Source: Oscarella lobularis
Taxonomy: Eukaryota; Porifera; Homoscleromorpha; Homosclerophorida; Oscarellidae
DNA length: 64,000 nucleotides
Direction: 5' to 3'
NCBI RefSeq assembly: GCF_947507565.1
Contig: NC_089178.1
Span: forward strand, 806,001 to 870,000
Part shown: positions 45,346 through 57,348 of the stretch, piece after piece
How the letters are laid out: the number at the start of each line of letters is the position of its first letter
Position numbering within the stretch: the first letter of the stretch is position 1
Position numbers and translations under genes: made by a program
The notes under the pieces: model-generated
Database searches by the model: none
The model's input: the letters and a program-made list of their open reading frames with translations, nothing else
Told to the model about the DNA's origin: nothing

Positions 45346-46402
45346 GATTGATTTTTTTGGTGCCGTTTTTACCCTGGTGTGCGCGTGGTGGCCTGCTCGG
45401 AGTCGCTGCAAAAACTTTTTTGCTGCTAAAACAATAAGAGACAAGTAAATAGAGGCATCGGGGTCGACGCCGCGGGGAGGGCCCGCGGAATAAGAGTCCC
45501 CGCGAATGGTAATAGGAGTTTCTAAAAATAGTAAGAGTCCCCGAAATGGTGGTCGGCTTGCACGTATTCTGTCAAACGCACAGCGCCGGCTATGAATCTG
45601 AGTTGGCTACAAAGCCGAGTTGTTCATTGACGACGCGCAACTAATCATGATTCTTCAGGAAGCTTCTTTAGAAGGCTAACTGCGTTAGACTGTTGCCGCG
45701 CTTGCTGGCATCATGATTTTGGTTCATTGGGACATTGCATATCATATGAGCTTGTTTTTGTTAACGAGGGCTATGGGATCTGTCTTCTGAGACGGAGGGG
45801 CGGTAAAGCCTACCTTGCTCTCTGAGAGTCTTTTGCGAACTGGAAGTGGCCAATGAAAGCTTCTTCATTTAATGTCATTACGTAAACACGTGACGGCATG
45901 AATCACGGTGCGTGTACACGCGCTTTCGTGGACTTTTGATCAGTTTCTTATTTTATTTTTCTCGTTTATTGTGAGCGGTTGCAAGAAAGCCCGTGCTTTC
46001 CTGAATGCCCCGGCAGCCTTGCTTCCGCCGACAACAACTGACATCCACTATAAGGGCCATGAATACAGAGAAGTCATTAAAACTTTTCTTGATCATTTAT
46101 CAACTCACAACGGTCAGCACTGTGTTCAGTGTAAACCAATTAAGTTATAAAATGAGAGAAATTCTCTTTATTTTCAGAGAACCATTTGTGCGTCTATGAA
46201 AGGGAGAAATCCAGCCGGACTTAATTTACGCATCAGTAAACTTCTCCTCCTCCTAGGCATGAAGTGAGAATGCCACACATGTAGAAAACCGAGTTCTTAC
46301 TTCAACAAACGCAATTTCAACTTTGTGAAACGGCGGATATCTAGTCGAGGCCAGCGGAGCAGGCGCACCGGGGGCATTCAGGAGGGAATCAGGCGCGTCA
46401 CA

Positions 46403-46735
46403 CTAGAAAAACAGTTTACACGTGGAAATTAATTGCGTGTGCAAATATTTGACTTACTATGCCAAGACCAAGATGCATCTTTGTAGTATTTGAAGCATGG
46501 GAGCCACCCTTCTCAGAATGACAATCAATGAATATTGACTGTCACCGCCATCGTTACTAATTAGCCTGGCGTGAATTTCAGTAACAAGCTGGCTCATTCT
46601 TTCTATAGTTCGAGCTTGACTTGTTTGCGTGTCAAGCACTTCAACGAGCATATATGGTTCAGGGTAGCTTAGTGACGCTGCTTTTGGAATATTGCCCGCA
46701 GATGGTGATGATGATGATGGTGATGATGATTCCAT
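46403..46735 (-). CDS. Small gene related to the MAxNIST family
   Basis: Starts MESSSPSSSSPSAGNIPKAA, then EPYMLVEVLDTQTSQARTIE and RMSQLVTEIHARLISN, in the same position as the EMLDMEADQAQSIEEV and AEIRLML block of the genes at 48094 and 53419. A splice to a short second exon (46430-46403) mirrors those genes. Hydrophobic C-terminus LIVILRRVAPMLQILQR. No function is recognised. Confidence 0.4.
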
Positions 46736-46940
46736 TCTCCTGAAGTGCACCCCGTGGCCTGCTCTCTGGATTGATTTTTGCTTTTTGGCTCTAAGAAGGG
46801 AACTTGTTAATTTACATTATAATGTCTATTTCTCGTAGGCGTTTGTTGGGAAAGTTTGAGGGGAATACCCACTCATCTTGTGACCAGAGAGAGAAATAGA
46901 GGTACAGTAGAACGTTCTGGAATTATAATGCAGTGAGTAA

Positions 46941-46971
46941 TACCATAGATTGAATAATTTAATCTATGGTA
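46941..46971. repeat. Short inverted repeat, 11-bp arms
   Basis: TACCATAGATT and AATCTATGGTA are separated by 9 bases. It is isolated, with no poly-T or gene end beside it. Confidence 0.5.
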
Positions 46972-47730
46972 ATACCAATACTGTTACTACGATCCTTTAC
47001 GGGAAAGGAGTCTAATTTTTAGAGAAGGGTGCTGCTCAACTACACCTATATTGTGGGGAAAAACAGGAAAACGTTGTCGACTTCACTGTAAGAAAGGCTG
47101 CATAAGTTGTAAAGAGAGTGCAATTTCAATTTAGTCAAAACTATTGCAGACCTGCCCAGGCACATCAACTTACTTTGTTGTTGCTTCTTCGGCGGTGTCT
47201 TTGGATCTGAGGGAAGCCAAATAGCACCTCGATTATATAAGGGATCGCGCTTGGTCACATGCGTCCTAAACACGTGGCATTCAGAACAGAGTGTCATTGA
47301 ACAATTCCTTATCTCGTTATATAGGGAGGGCAGACCTTCGCGCGAAAATCTGTCTTTTAATTCCTTGCACACAAATGATTTCTCGGGCCAGGGCGCTCAA
47401 AATTGGCGCCAAACGACGGGCTAGAGCACGCTGAAGTAGTGTTAGGCGATGGCAACATTTATTAGCATGACTTGACAAGCAATACAACACGACGACGACG
47501 CAGCGTATAAGTATCAATTCAAGGATTCAGAGCATGAGGAGAAATTCGGAGTATCAGTCACAATGTCATCAACTCAAAATGGGAGATTTCTCCTCAGCAA
47601 AACCTCTTCAGTAACAGCAATTCAATCAATTCAAAATGAGAAAATCCTCTTTAGAGCATCAGGAGAAATTCAGAGCATCAGTATCAATTAAAACAAGAGC
47701 AATCGTAATAGCCAGGCATCCAGGAGGGCA

Positions 47731-48094
47731 TCACGGGAGTGAGTCACGCTAAGTAAAATTAGTCATTTTTACCTGAAGGTTTCTGCACACATATATAAGA
47801 AACTTACTTATTATCCCTTGCTACTGGCATAAGCCGCCGTAGCAAGGAGGCCGCCTTTTTCGCGACGGCTTGAACAATGGAGGTCAATGTGGCAATCAAT
47901 GTTACAATCCAAGTGGATTGAGTATTGCAGCAGCAACGTCGACAGCAACATTCGTTCGCCAAATAGTCAGCTAGCATTAGTTGAATTTCAGCAACCTTTT
48001 TGAAAACTTCTTTCGTGTTTTGATCTCGATCTGCCTCCATGTCAAGCATTTCAGAATGGCAGTTGGACTCCGGTGTAGAGATGTTGAATGCCAT
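47731..48094 (-). CDS. Small two-exon gene, MAxNIST family copy 1
   Basis: Starts MAFNISTPESNCHSEMLDME, continues with a helical EVFKKVAEIQLMLADYLANE, a Cys cluster CCCRRCCC, a hydrophobic helix WIVTLIATLTSIVQAVAKKA and SLLRRLMPVARDNK, then a short second exon ending RDSLP. The layout of coiled helix, Cys cluster and hydrophobic helix matches the copy at 53419. Cys next to a hydrophobic segment could be a palmitoylated membrane anchor. Function unknown. Confidence 0.5.
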
Positions 48095-48639
48095 GATCTC
48101 CTGGACGCTTCGTGTCCTGCCCGTGCCAGTGGAATTCAGTTTTCGGCTAAGAGTACACAAAATATGCATGATTAAATAAGAAAGAGCTATTCCTGGTAAA
48201 GGGAAATCCCGGGAAAAATTTAGGGACTTCGGACGTAGTTTCAGTCCCCTGTGAGTACCGGAAAACTGCGCTAGTATGAAGACAAGGTCACTGCATGATG
48301 ATAATTCAAGGTTACTATGTAGTAGCCAGGAGCAACTCGTCCGATCGGCTAAGCATAGATCGTAGCAAGCACGTAGAGTGGTTAAAAGCTGATCAATTTT
48401 GCTCTACTACGATTTGATTTATTCGAGTTACAGCAGCTCCGAGTCACGGTCTGTTCAGGTCCGCGCAAGATACGACGCCATACTTGTTCTCTTCTTCGGC
48501 GGCTTCTGTTGGTCTGACGGCTAAGCCAATAGGACGTCACTTTTTGCAGCCTAATTATTCAGATTCGATTTAGATCACGTGTATACACAAATCTCGTTAA
48601 TCTCGTTAATGGTCTGGCAAGGCTAGAGTACGCTAAGGC

Positions 48640-48960
48640 GCTAGGCAATATGACAACTTCTTTCGAGACAATTCGTTTTTATTCAACGACACAGACTCGG
48701 CCGACGAGAATTACTACCCATGAGAAAGCGCCGCTTGGGAAGCGGAGACGGAGCGACAACGGCATGAACAACCCCGTGCGATGACAACATTTACAGTAGA
48801 CGGAGGAAAACGATGACAACATTTATTGAACATACAACAACAATAGGATACAACGCGCAAAAGACGACCGAATCGTTCTTGGAAGCCCGGGGTGACATGG
48901 GTCGTCCTGGATCTCCTGGTGAACCTGGCTTCCGCTATACAAAATGGACGACGACACATA
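48640..48960 (+). pseudogene. Decayed F-box/WD40 exon 1 fragment with collagen-like exon (copy 2)
   Basis: 48655-48770 resembles the first exon at 53867 (TTCGAGACAATTCG and GAGAAAGCGCCGCTTGGGAA) but has lost its start context. Further on, plus-strand 48873-48950 reads EARGDMGRPGSPGEPGFRYT, a clean Gly-X-Y run. Weaker copies of the Gly-X-Y segment occur at about 44705-44760 and 51070-51180 (RRPRSPGGPGFRYNKLDL). Confidence 0.55.
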
Positions 48961-49470
48961 GTTTCGTCTGCAGACCATAGAGTCGGGATATGTCATTCGG
49001 ACATTCCCACACAATTGGGGGATATAGATCCCCACGAACCACAAAATTCTTGAGGACGCACTGGGCACTATCCTCAACCGCAATTTCTTCACTTGGTCGG
49101 TCATTAAAGACCTTAGAACAAAGGGGTGTTCATCGAACATCCCCGCGACGCACTCAGGGCATTCAGTTTGGGACGCATTGTCCTCAACCAGTCATTACAG
49201 CATGAACATGTCATCTAAGACATGCTATCCACCACGCATTATCTCAACCGGTCATTGAGCAAGGGCATGTCAGTTAAGACATTCATTTGAGTCTAGACGT
49301 AGTGAACGTAGGTAGCTACGTCCACGGCAGGCACTTCCTGTTGTTTGAACTGCAAAACAAATGCATACACATTGCAGTTTAATTGTATACGTACAAGGAC
49401 CAACTAGTGTTACTTAGTAGGGTCCATTGGGTGTATAACGGAGCAGGCACACCAGGCATCCAGGGCGGCA

Positions 49471-49785
49471 CTAGGCATCAGATTCCATCGTCATTCTAAT
49501 AAAAGCATGTTAATTTTTAGAAAATTGAAAGGTGCTATTGTACCTTGGCGGTGATTGAAAACCGCTAATCCATGCTAAAGACATTTGCATCAGCACGGAT
49601 TTAAGTGTGACAACGGTTGAGATGGAGAAAATACGTCCGGTGCTGTGAATCAAATTTAACAGCTCGCGGACGTATGGAGGTCTTGGAGGCTGCAAAGCCT
49701 GCCTGATTCCTCTCATTTCTTCCATCAGATCTTCGTTTTGATCAATTATCATTGTCAGAATTTCAGATAGATTGTATTGTGCCAT
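49471..49785 (-). CDS. Small two-exon gene, MAQY family copy 2
   Basis: Exons 49785-49544 and 49495-49471 join in frame to 88 residues: MAQYNLSEILTMIIDQNEDL, MEEMRGIRQALQPPRPPYVR, then FSISTVVTLKSVLMQMSLAW and a tail MTMESDA. The splice sites and stop position match copy 1 exactly. The frame upstream stays open to 50010 but has no conserved counterpart. A third, broken copy lies near 51375-51550. Confidence 0.5.
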
Positions 49786-50563
49786 GGTTTTTTTGGATGC
49801 CGTTTTGCCCTGGGTGCGTTTGGTGGCCTGCTCGAACTTGCTGCGAAAACGTTTACTGCTAAAACAATTAGACAAGTAAGTAGGAGTATTAGGGAGTGTG
49901 CACGTGAGTAAAAGTCCCCCGTGAAGTATAGGAGTCCCCGAAATGGCTAGCTTGGCCAAAAGCACGCTCCCGACTACGAAACCGATGAGTCGTTCGTTGA
50001 CAACACACAACTAATTCTTATTCTTTAACTAAGACGCTTGTTACGCTTGTTAGAGGCGCCACCATGCTAGGCTGTTGCAGCTCTTGAGGCCAGTGGCATC
50101 ATGATTTAGGACATTGTATTGTACCGGTATATCATATGAGCTTGTTTTCGTTAGCGAGGACGAAGTATCATGGCTATGGGATCTGTGTGAAACGGAGGGG
50201 CGGTGAAGCCTACCTTGCGCTCTGAGAGTCTTTTGCGAACTGGAAGTGACCAATGGACAGCGTCTTACTTAACATAATCTCACGACGTCAACACGTGACG
50301 GTGCGGATCACGGTGCATACACGCGCTTTCTGCGTGGACATTTGATCAATTTCTTGTTTGCGTAGTAAGTGATACCCTTGGCTCGGATTCTCCAATTTAA
50401 TTAAGTTAAAAGTCTACAGCAAATCTACGTTGACTTACCTTGTTATTGCTTCTTCGGCGGTGTGTTGGCGTCGGAGACGTAGGCCAATAGCACGTCGATT
50501 TATTAAAAGGGTCACGGACAGATCTCGCGGGCTTCCGGCTTCTGCCTAGAGCACGCTACGGCA

Positions 50564-50899
50564 ATGGCGTTCGACATTCGAGACAATTCGTTTCTGTTCA
50601 ATGACACAGACTCCATCACAGTGGGCCGACGAGAATCACTACCCGTGAGAAAGCGCCGCTTGGGAAGCGGCGGAAGCGGAGAGGGAGCGACAAGGGCATC
50701 AACAACAACAACGTCGACAACGACATCAGGCGTTCACTCGCTTCCGCCGAGGCGTCGATTACCGAAATATGCCCCAGCTAGGCTACCTACCGATGGCCCT
50801 ATCGCGAGAGTTGTTGGGAAGGGGAAGCGAGAGCGAATTTCACTGTCCGGCGTGTTGCACTTGCCGTTCCTTGACGAATTTGGAGGGCTCCGCGCATAA
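50564..50899 (+). pseudogene. Partial duplicate of F-box/WD40 exon 1 (copy 3)
   Basis: MAFDIRDNSFLFNDTDSITV and RRESLPVRKRRLGSGGSGEG are nearly identical to residues of the intact first exon at 53867. The frame changes after RRRLPKYAP, and it stops at 111 residues without F-box or WD repeats. Beyond the break, the bases still match the intact exon in another frame (GMESECHCPACC region). It is the youngest of the partial copies. Confidence 0.7.
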
Positions 50900-51059
50900 C
50901 GTTATAAACTGCCGAAGCACTTGTGCGCAGCGAAGCTGCACCACAACCGGACGAGGAAGAGTCGTGTTGGGGAAACAATGGCAACGTTTATTGAACAGGA
51001 CTGACCGAAAAAAACAAAACAGTAGGAAGACAACGTGAGCCGCAAAGACGACCGAATTG

Positions 51060-51560
51060 TTCAGGATCTTATTTGAAGCCCGCGACGCCCTAGATCTCCC
51101 GGTGGGCCTGGCTTCCGCTACAACAAACTGGACTTGAAGTTCAGAACATACAGGGCCGGCGTATCTGAGTTCAGCATCCAGGGTAAGTTGCGCTTGAGTA
51201 GTCGGCATCTTTTCTCAAAACGCATGTATCTCTAAAAACGTACGTAGGAACGAGTGTGACAGTGCGTGTTGTAAAACGACCAAGTGGTACCACTTACGGT
51301 CTTCCAATTTGGTATAGCGGAGCAGGCACACCAGGCATCCAGGACGGCACTAGGCATCAGATTTCGTCGTCATTCTAATAAATAAATAAATAAATAAATA
51401 AATATGTAGTGGTTAGTAAATTGAGAGGTGGCTGTACCTTAACGGTGGCTCAAAACCGCCGATCCATGCTAAAGACATTTGCTTTAGCACGGATTTGAAT
51501 GTGACAACCGCTGAGATGGAAAAAATGCGCTCGGCGCTGCCAATCAGATTCCCCGAAATG
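51060..51560. pseudogene. Degenerate collagen-like exon and MAQY fragment (copy 3)
   Basis: Plus strand 51075-51190 reads RRPRSPGGPGFRYNKLDL and FRTYRAGVSEFSIQG before a GT donor. Minus strand 51550-51375 carries the second half and the last exon (MTTKSDA) of the MAQY gene, truncated at its 5' side. A (AAAT)n run lies at about 51383-51404. Confidence 0.5.
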
Positions 51561-51959
51561 GTGGTCGACCAGCACGTATTCTGTCAAAAGCACAGCGCCG
51601 ACTGCGAATCCGAGTTGGCTACGAAGCCAAGTCGTTCGTTGACAGCGCGCAACTAATCACGGTTCTTTAGGAAGCTTCTTTAGGGGCTAGCTGTGTTAGA
51701 CTGTTGCCGCGCTTGCTGGCATCACGATTTCGGTTCATACGAGCGCTCGTTTTTGTTAGCGAGGGCGAAGTATCACGGCTATGGGATCTGTCTGAGACGG
51801 AGGGGCGGTGAAGCCTACCTTGCTCTCTGAGAGTCTTGTGCGAACTGGAAGTGACTATAATCTCACTACGTCAACACGTTACGGTCCGGATCACAATGCA
51901 TGCACGCGCTTTCTGCGTGGACATTGTTTAGCGGTTGTGAGAGAGCCTGAGTTCTCCTG

Positions 51960-52950
51960 AACGTCTGACAACAACTGACATCATCCAATTTTAGAGTAAG
52001 GAGAAAAATCATCATCATCGTCATTTATTCAGCTTCATTCAGTGCATCAATTCAATTGAATTCAAAACGAGAGATCCTCTTCAGAGCATCAGGAGAAATT
52101 CGGAGCCATTAGTATCATCAATTCAATCAATGCAAAAACGATAGGAAGCTACAGTAAGTGTTTTAATTTTCGTTTATTTTCCTCACATTCAGATCAGACT
52201 CTCCTAGAGGCCCCCGGCAGCATGCTGCCACTGGCTAAAAGCCACTTGTACACGTGCAATTCAAAGTTCATGCTGGTAAAGTCTTGAATTTTAGGCATGT
52301 CTCTTGACGCAAAGTTCAGCGTGACAACCTTGTCTCCGTAGCTCCGCGGCTTTGCTGCTTCACAAGAGCCTAAATACAAGCAAACCTAACATGCTCTTCC
52401 GACTGCACCGCTCTTTAGCAGCACAGTGTGCACGTAGTCATCAAACAGTCTGGGCAAGTACAATACGTGAACAGTAGTTGCACGTGTACTGCTATCGTTC
52501 CCTGCCCTGATACAAGTTCCTAGTCTTGTGCATTAGCCTAAAGCGTAAATACACCATCGGGACTCAAGTCACCGGATACAATGAATTCCGTAGAAGATCA
52601 CCAGAGCCTATACTCTTGATCCGTGTACATATAATGCTAGTACCGCAGACCGGCGGGATTCTTTGAGTGCCAGTACACAAGGATGCACTCAAAAAAAATT
52701 TTGCCCAGGAAACCATCCAGCGACCCTACAACCGGAGGAACTATTTCCCATGACTTACTAGCACATGTACCGTGACTGCCGTCATAACGTCAGTGTAAAC
52801 CACTGAATACTGACCTGCCGCCAGCCCGCGGAAGCGAGGGATGTCAACCGACGCCGCCGCGTGCCTCGATGAGGCGCTGGTCGCCAGTCAATACATCACC
52901 AGGACTTCAGGTAACACGCAACGAATACCCAGTAAACCGGGATCTCTCAG
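51960..52950. other. Intergenic, no supported gene
   Basis: A minus-strand frame at 52194-52379 (SRDMPKIQDFTSMNFELHVY) could be an exon of an unrecognised gene, but no partner exon was found. The rest looks like spacer. Confidence 0.35.
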
Positions 52951-52953
52951 ATC

Positions 52954-53419
52954 TCACCGGATTTTGCGACCATTGTGCGTACATATTCGGAAGCATTGAA
53001 TGCAAACAATATTTGCTAATAGCCAGCAGAGCAGGCACACCGGGGGCATCCAGGAGGGCATCAAATTGAGTGAATCACACTAAGGAAGATTATATTGCAA
53101 CCGAAAGTTTTTGCGCGTAAACTTACTTGTCCCTTGCCACTGGGATGAGCCTGAACCTCTGTAGCAAGGACGCCGCTTTTTTTGTGGCGGCTTGAACGGC
53201 GGCTCGAACAGTGGAGGTCAATGTGGCAATGAATATTATCCACCGTGACGTGGATTGAATATCGCGGCAGCAGCTGCAACATCCGTTTGCCAAATGGTTA
53301 TCTAGCATTAGTCGAATTTCAGCAACATTTTTGCGGACTTCTTCTATGCTTTGAGCTTGATCTGCCTCCATGTCAAGCATTTCAGAATGGTAGTTCGGTG
53401 TGGAGATGTTGGATGCCAT
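52954..53419 (-). CDS. Small two-exon gene, MAxNIST family copy 2
   Basis: Exon 1 starts MASNISTPNYHSEMLDMEAD, then QAQSIEEVRKNVAEIRLMLD, a Cys cluster CCSCC, and a hydrophobic helix WIIFIATLTSTVRAAVQAAT, ending PVARDK before a GT donor. Exon 2 (53083-52954) reads CDSLNLMPSWMPPVCLLCWL and ends RKIR. It is homologous to 47731-48094, but with a longer second exon. Unknown family. It lies in the field duplicated upstream of the F-box/WD40 gene. Confidence 0.5.
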
Positions 53420-53866
53420 GATCTCCTGGACGCCCCGTGCTCTGCCGGTGGAATTCGCGTTTTAGGCTAGGAGTAAACAAAATAAAGCATAATTAATTAT
53501 GGAAGAGCTATTCGTGTATAAGGGAAATCCCCGTGGAAAATTTAGGGACTTCCGACGTAGTTTCAGTCCCCAAGATATCAAAGAAAACCCTAAGTCACTA
53601 GTATGAAGAGAAGATGGTTAGGAACAACTCTTCTGAGTTGGAGCCGAGTCACGCGGTCTCGCGCTGTCCGCGCGCAAGACACCACGATGGCATAGACATG
53701 TATTGTGTACCTGCTCTTTCTTCGGTGGCTTCTGTTCTTCTGGCAGCTAAGCCAATAGGACGTCACTTTTGGCTGCCTAATTATTCAGATTCGATTTAGA
53801 TCACGTGTATACACAAATCTCGTTAGTCTTGTTAAGGGTCTGGCAAGACTAGAGCACGCTACGGCA

Positions 53867-56468
53867 ATGGCGTTCACCGAGAACCTCTTTCGAGACAATT
53901 CGTTTCTATTCAACGACACAGACTCCATCACAATAAGCCGACGAGAATCACTACCCGTGAGAAAGCGCCGCTTGGGAAGCGGCGGAAGCGGAGACGGAGC
54001 AACAAGGGCATCAACAACAACAACGTCGACAACGACATCAGGCGTTCACTCGCTTCCGCCGAGGCGTCGATTAGACGAAATGCAAGCAGTAGCGATGAGC
54101 ATGCCCCAGCTACCGATGGCCCTATCGCGAGAATCATTGGGTACGGGAATGGAGAGCGAATGCCACTGTCCGGCGTGTTGCACCTGCCGTTCCTTGACGA
54201 ATTTGGAGGGCTCGAATGGCGGCGATAGCGGTGCTAATAAAAGGAAGACGTGTCCGCTGAGGCGAACTCTCGAGAGCGATCCGGAGCGACGTCGTGGGCG
54301 TGCCGATACAGCTCGGACTTCGACTGCTAGCAGTAGTAGCGCTACTAGTTTGATTGTTGGTGCCAAGAGGGGGTCGCTGACCGAATCCAATGTCAAGTAC
54401 CGAATGGAAGTAAGGTCACAGTGGAATGGGGATGACTCCTCCCCAAATTAGCTCTGCGTATAGAAAATGCTTGACTGGTTTGATGAGCTCGACGATCAAC
54501 AGCGCAATGTCTACTTGCGGAAAATTATAGTGAGTTCATTTAGTTTTATTTTAATTGGACTGTTACTCAATATACTAGGAACGATGCCGGTGTGCTCAAT
54601 TGCATTTTCTCTCTGTTGCTATGGAGGGCAACTTGCATCGATTCTGTCCGCACAATTGTCAGGATATTTTGTCGTGGCTTCCTCCGGCTATCTCGCATCA
54701 AATTCTGTCCTATTTGTCTCCACGTAATAATGGAGCATACTATTCTTTTATTCGTTGACTTCTTTACTTAGGGGATTTATGTCATTCAAGTCAGGTGAGT
54801 ACGTCGTGGAACGTCATGGCATCACATTATCATCTATGGGAGATGCTATGTCGGTAAGGAGAAGAGTGGCTTAAATCATTACCCTACTTTCATTCTACCA
54901 GACAAAAAGAATGGCAACTATCCGAAAAAGGAGAAAAACGCCAGATCAAGGAATACTCAGACGGAACAGGAACAGTGGAGGTGATCATCGTCTTCTCAAA
55001 AGACTGGTTGCTCAATTGATTTTTAGTGGAAAAGCATGTTTTCAGAGAGATACAGAATGCGGAGAAACTGGTTGACCGGCCGTTACACCGTCAGAACGTT
55101 TGAAGGCCATTCGCAGGGTAAAATCTTGTCGTACCTGCTATCATAGTAACTGGGTATACCAATGTTGTTTCATAGGAATATCATGTGTTCAGTTCGGTGA
55201 AAGCAAAATCGTCAGTGGCTCTTCAGACAAGACGATAAAGGCAAAACAGGAGAGAGCCATTACACAATCTATGTTGATGTTGCATGTAGGTTTGGGATAT
55301 TCACACAAACAAGCCGTGGTCTGCTCTGACTTTGGCTGGGCACTCGGCAACTGTAAGATGCCTCCAATTACACGGGGACAAGCGCTTGGTGAGCGGCTCT
55401 GCCGATCAGACGATCAAGGTAAGGGAGAAACTTTCTTTTTCTGATTTTATTATTTAATTCTGTCCTTCAGGTTTGGGACTTGACGAATACGGGAAGGGAT
55501 TGGAGCTGCGCTGCGTGTCGAGCGACAATGGTTGGGCATCTTCACACTGTTCGATGTTTGCAAGTAAGTAAATATTTCCCAAGAAGCCTGATCGACATCT
55601 ACCTCTTACTGAAAAAGGTCGATGATCAAAAAATTGTCAGTGGTTCGTATGATAAGACGCTAAAAGTGTGGAATATGACAGATGGCCAATGCAAATTAAC
55701 TCTAAGGTTAGCTCTACAGTTTCACTTCAGCAGCCGGCTCTAGTAGGGTGTTGTATCATTTAGAGGTCATGATGAAGCAGTGCTTTGTCTTCAATACGAT
55801 GCTAGCAAAATGGTTTCCGGATCGGCGGATAAAAAAATCAAGGTAAGACATACGAGAGACGGATGCGCGCTTAGTAGAAATCGTTTGATGCGCGCAGATT
55901 TGGGATTTGGAGAGGGGCAGATGCCTTCACACGCTGTCTGGTCATCACGAGGCAGTAACGTGCCTTCATTTCGACGAGACGCGCATCATCAGCGGCTCAG
56001 TGGACAGCGACATCAAATTCTGGGACTTGAGGACGAACAAGGTGAGCGCGACCTAACAACTCCCGTTCAGATCAATATCATCTGAAAATTAAGTGCGTTG
56101 GTACGTTGGACTGGATTCGGTCTGAGGGACACACAGGTGTTGTAAGGTACAGATGCATAGCTCGTTCTGCCGTTATCACTGCTGTAACAAGCTCTTTTTT
56201 TTCTTGCAGGCATCTCCAAGCGGACAAGTGGCGAATTGTCAGCGCTGCAGATGACAAAACGCTGAAGGTATGGGCCGCCATAGGCAGTAGTAGTACAGTA
56301 CCCCACGTCAAAACTCTTTTCAAGGTTTGGTCAATTGAAACGGGGCAAAGGTTATCGACGCTGCGCTGTCACACTGACGGAGTTACCTGCTTGCAGTTCA
56401 ATGACTGGATGATGGTCTCGGGTTCTTATGACAAAACAGTAAAACTATACGACTTTTCTGTCTGCTAA
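53867..56468 (+). CDS. F-box/WD40-repeat protein, intact copy
   Basis: About ten exons. Exon 1 (53867-54409) is low-complexity, with MAFTENLFRDNSFLFNDTDS, an STTTTSTTTS run and a Cys cluster CHCPACCTC. Exon 2 reads KMLDWFDELDDQQRNVYLRK. The F-box is WLPPAISHQILSYLSPRDLC, then VSTSWNVMASHYHLWEMLC. Next come RRNWLTGRYTVRTFEGHSQG and about seven WD repeats: SKIVSGSSDKTIK, QKIVSGSYDKTLKVWNM, SKMVSGSADKKIK, TRIISGSVDSDIKFWDL, WRIVSAADDKTLKVW, WMMVSGSYDKTVKLYDF. It is an SCF ubiquitin-ligase substrate receptor by architecture; the orthology group was not settled. Its first exon has been copied at least three times upstream. It ends 62 bases from RBM48, tail to tail. Confidence 0.8.
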
Positions 56469-56530
56469 TCCTTTTTATTTTCATAGCCAGTTCTTTAATG
56501 ATGCTTACAGTATATATATATCTATATAAG

Positions 56531-57296
56531 TCAAATTCGCTTCCTTTTGTCATCTGCTCGTTTCTTTCTAGGCGTGCTTTTGCCAGTCGAAGATGCCGAT
56601 GCGTCTTCAGATTTCGCTTCGCTTTTCGATACGTTGGACTGTGGAGCTGGATTTGAAACGGCTTCTTTGGATGAACAAGCAGCCACTTCTGGATCGCGCT
56701 TGAATCGTTTTCCACCGTGCTCACAGACAGCCAATCGTTCATCCAGTTTGGCTCTCGTATCCTGAATTGATTCGAATTCTGGGGCGTAGCAGACGTGAAG
56801 AATTCCTCCCATGAAAGACGTATCATCCAACTTCCGTTTGGCTGTCCTTGAGCAAATTGTGTACGAAGGGCAAGGAACAGTACAAACCCTACTATCTATT
56901 ACTTGGCAGCAGACAATTGTTGGAATTTGATCAGGTAAACTTCGGTGAATTTTTCGCACGGATACTCATGAAGTGGCATGTATCTATTTAATTATTTTAA
57001 TTAGATTGAAACGGGGTGATGGATTTTTACTCTTCAATTGTTCCATAGAGAGCAAAGAGCTGCACCAATTCTTCTGCTGCGCCGACTTCAGGTACTCCTT
57101 GAACGAGAAGATACCTCGATTCCTGATTGATCGTGTAGACCTGCAACGTTAGCTCGAGGAACTAGATCTCTAAGGGGTTTTTTGCCACTTTGACGGCTCT
57201 TTCTCTTCGGCTGTCTCGATAGAGAGGTCGGCTGACGGTCGACGAATCTTTTCGATGATGATTTTTCACTTCGGCGTGAAGATTCATGTTGTGCAT
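56531..57296 (-). CDS. RBM48: RNA-binding protein 48 (minor spliceosome factor)
   Basis: Exon 1 starts MHNMNLHAEVKNHHRKDSST and reaches RRERAVK. The next gives VYTINQESRYLLVQGVPEVG, AAEELVQLFALYGTIEE, the start of an RRM. A later exon gives CSRTAKRKLDDTSFMGGILH then VCYAPEFESIQDTRAKLDER, the RNP-like end that is diagnostic for RBM48. The tail is Ser/Lys-rich, ending PRKKRADDKRKRI. It is about half the length of the vertebrate protein. Family knowledge: RBM48 with ARMC7 acts in U12-type splicing. Divergent from the BTB gene, with start codons about 50 bases apart, so the promoter is shared. Confidence 0.85.
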
Positions 57297-57348
57297 GCGC
57301 GCGCGCGTTCGACGACAGAAGTTCCCGGCAATTCAAAGTCCTTTCGTT

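Noticed and set aside
46005-46199. Plus-strand frame with IHYKGHEYREVIKTFLDHLS as a gene
   Set aside because: It is short, its counterpart near 51930-51990 does not keep the frame, and no flanking exons were found.
56505-56530. TATATATATATCTATATA as a promoter
   Set aside because: It lies between the convergent 3' ends of the F-box/WD40 and RBM48 genes, so it is more likely terminator or UTR sequence.
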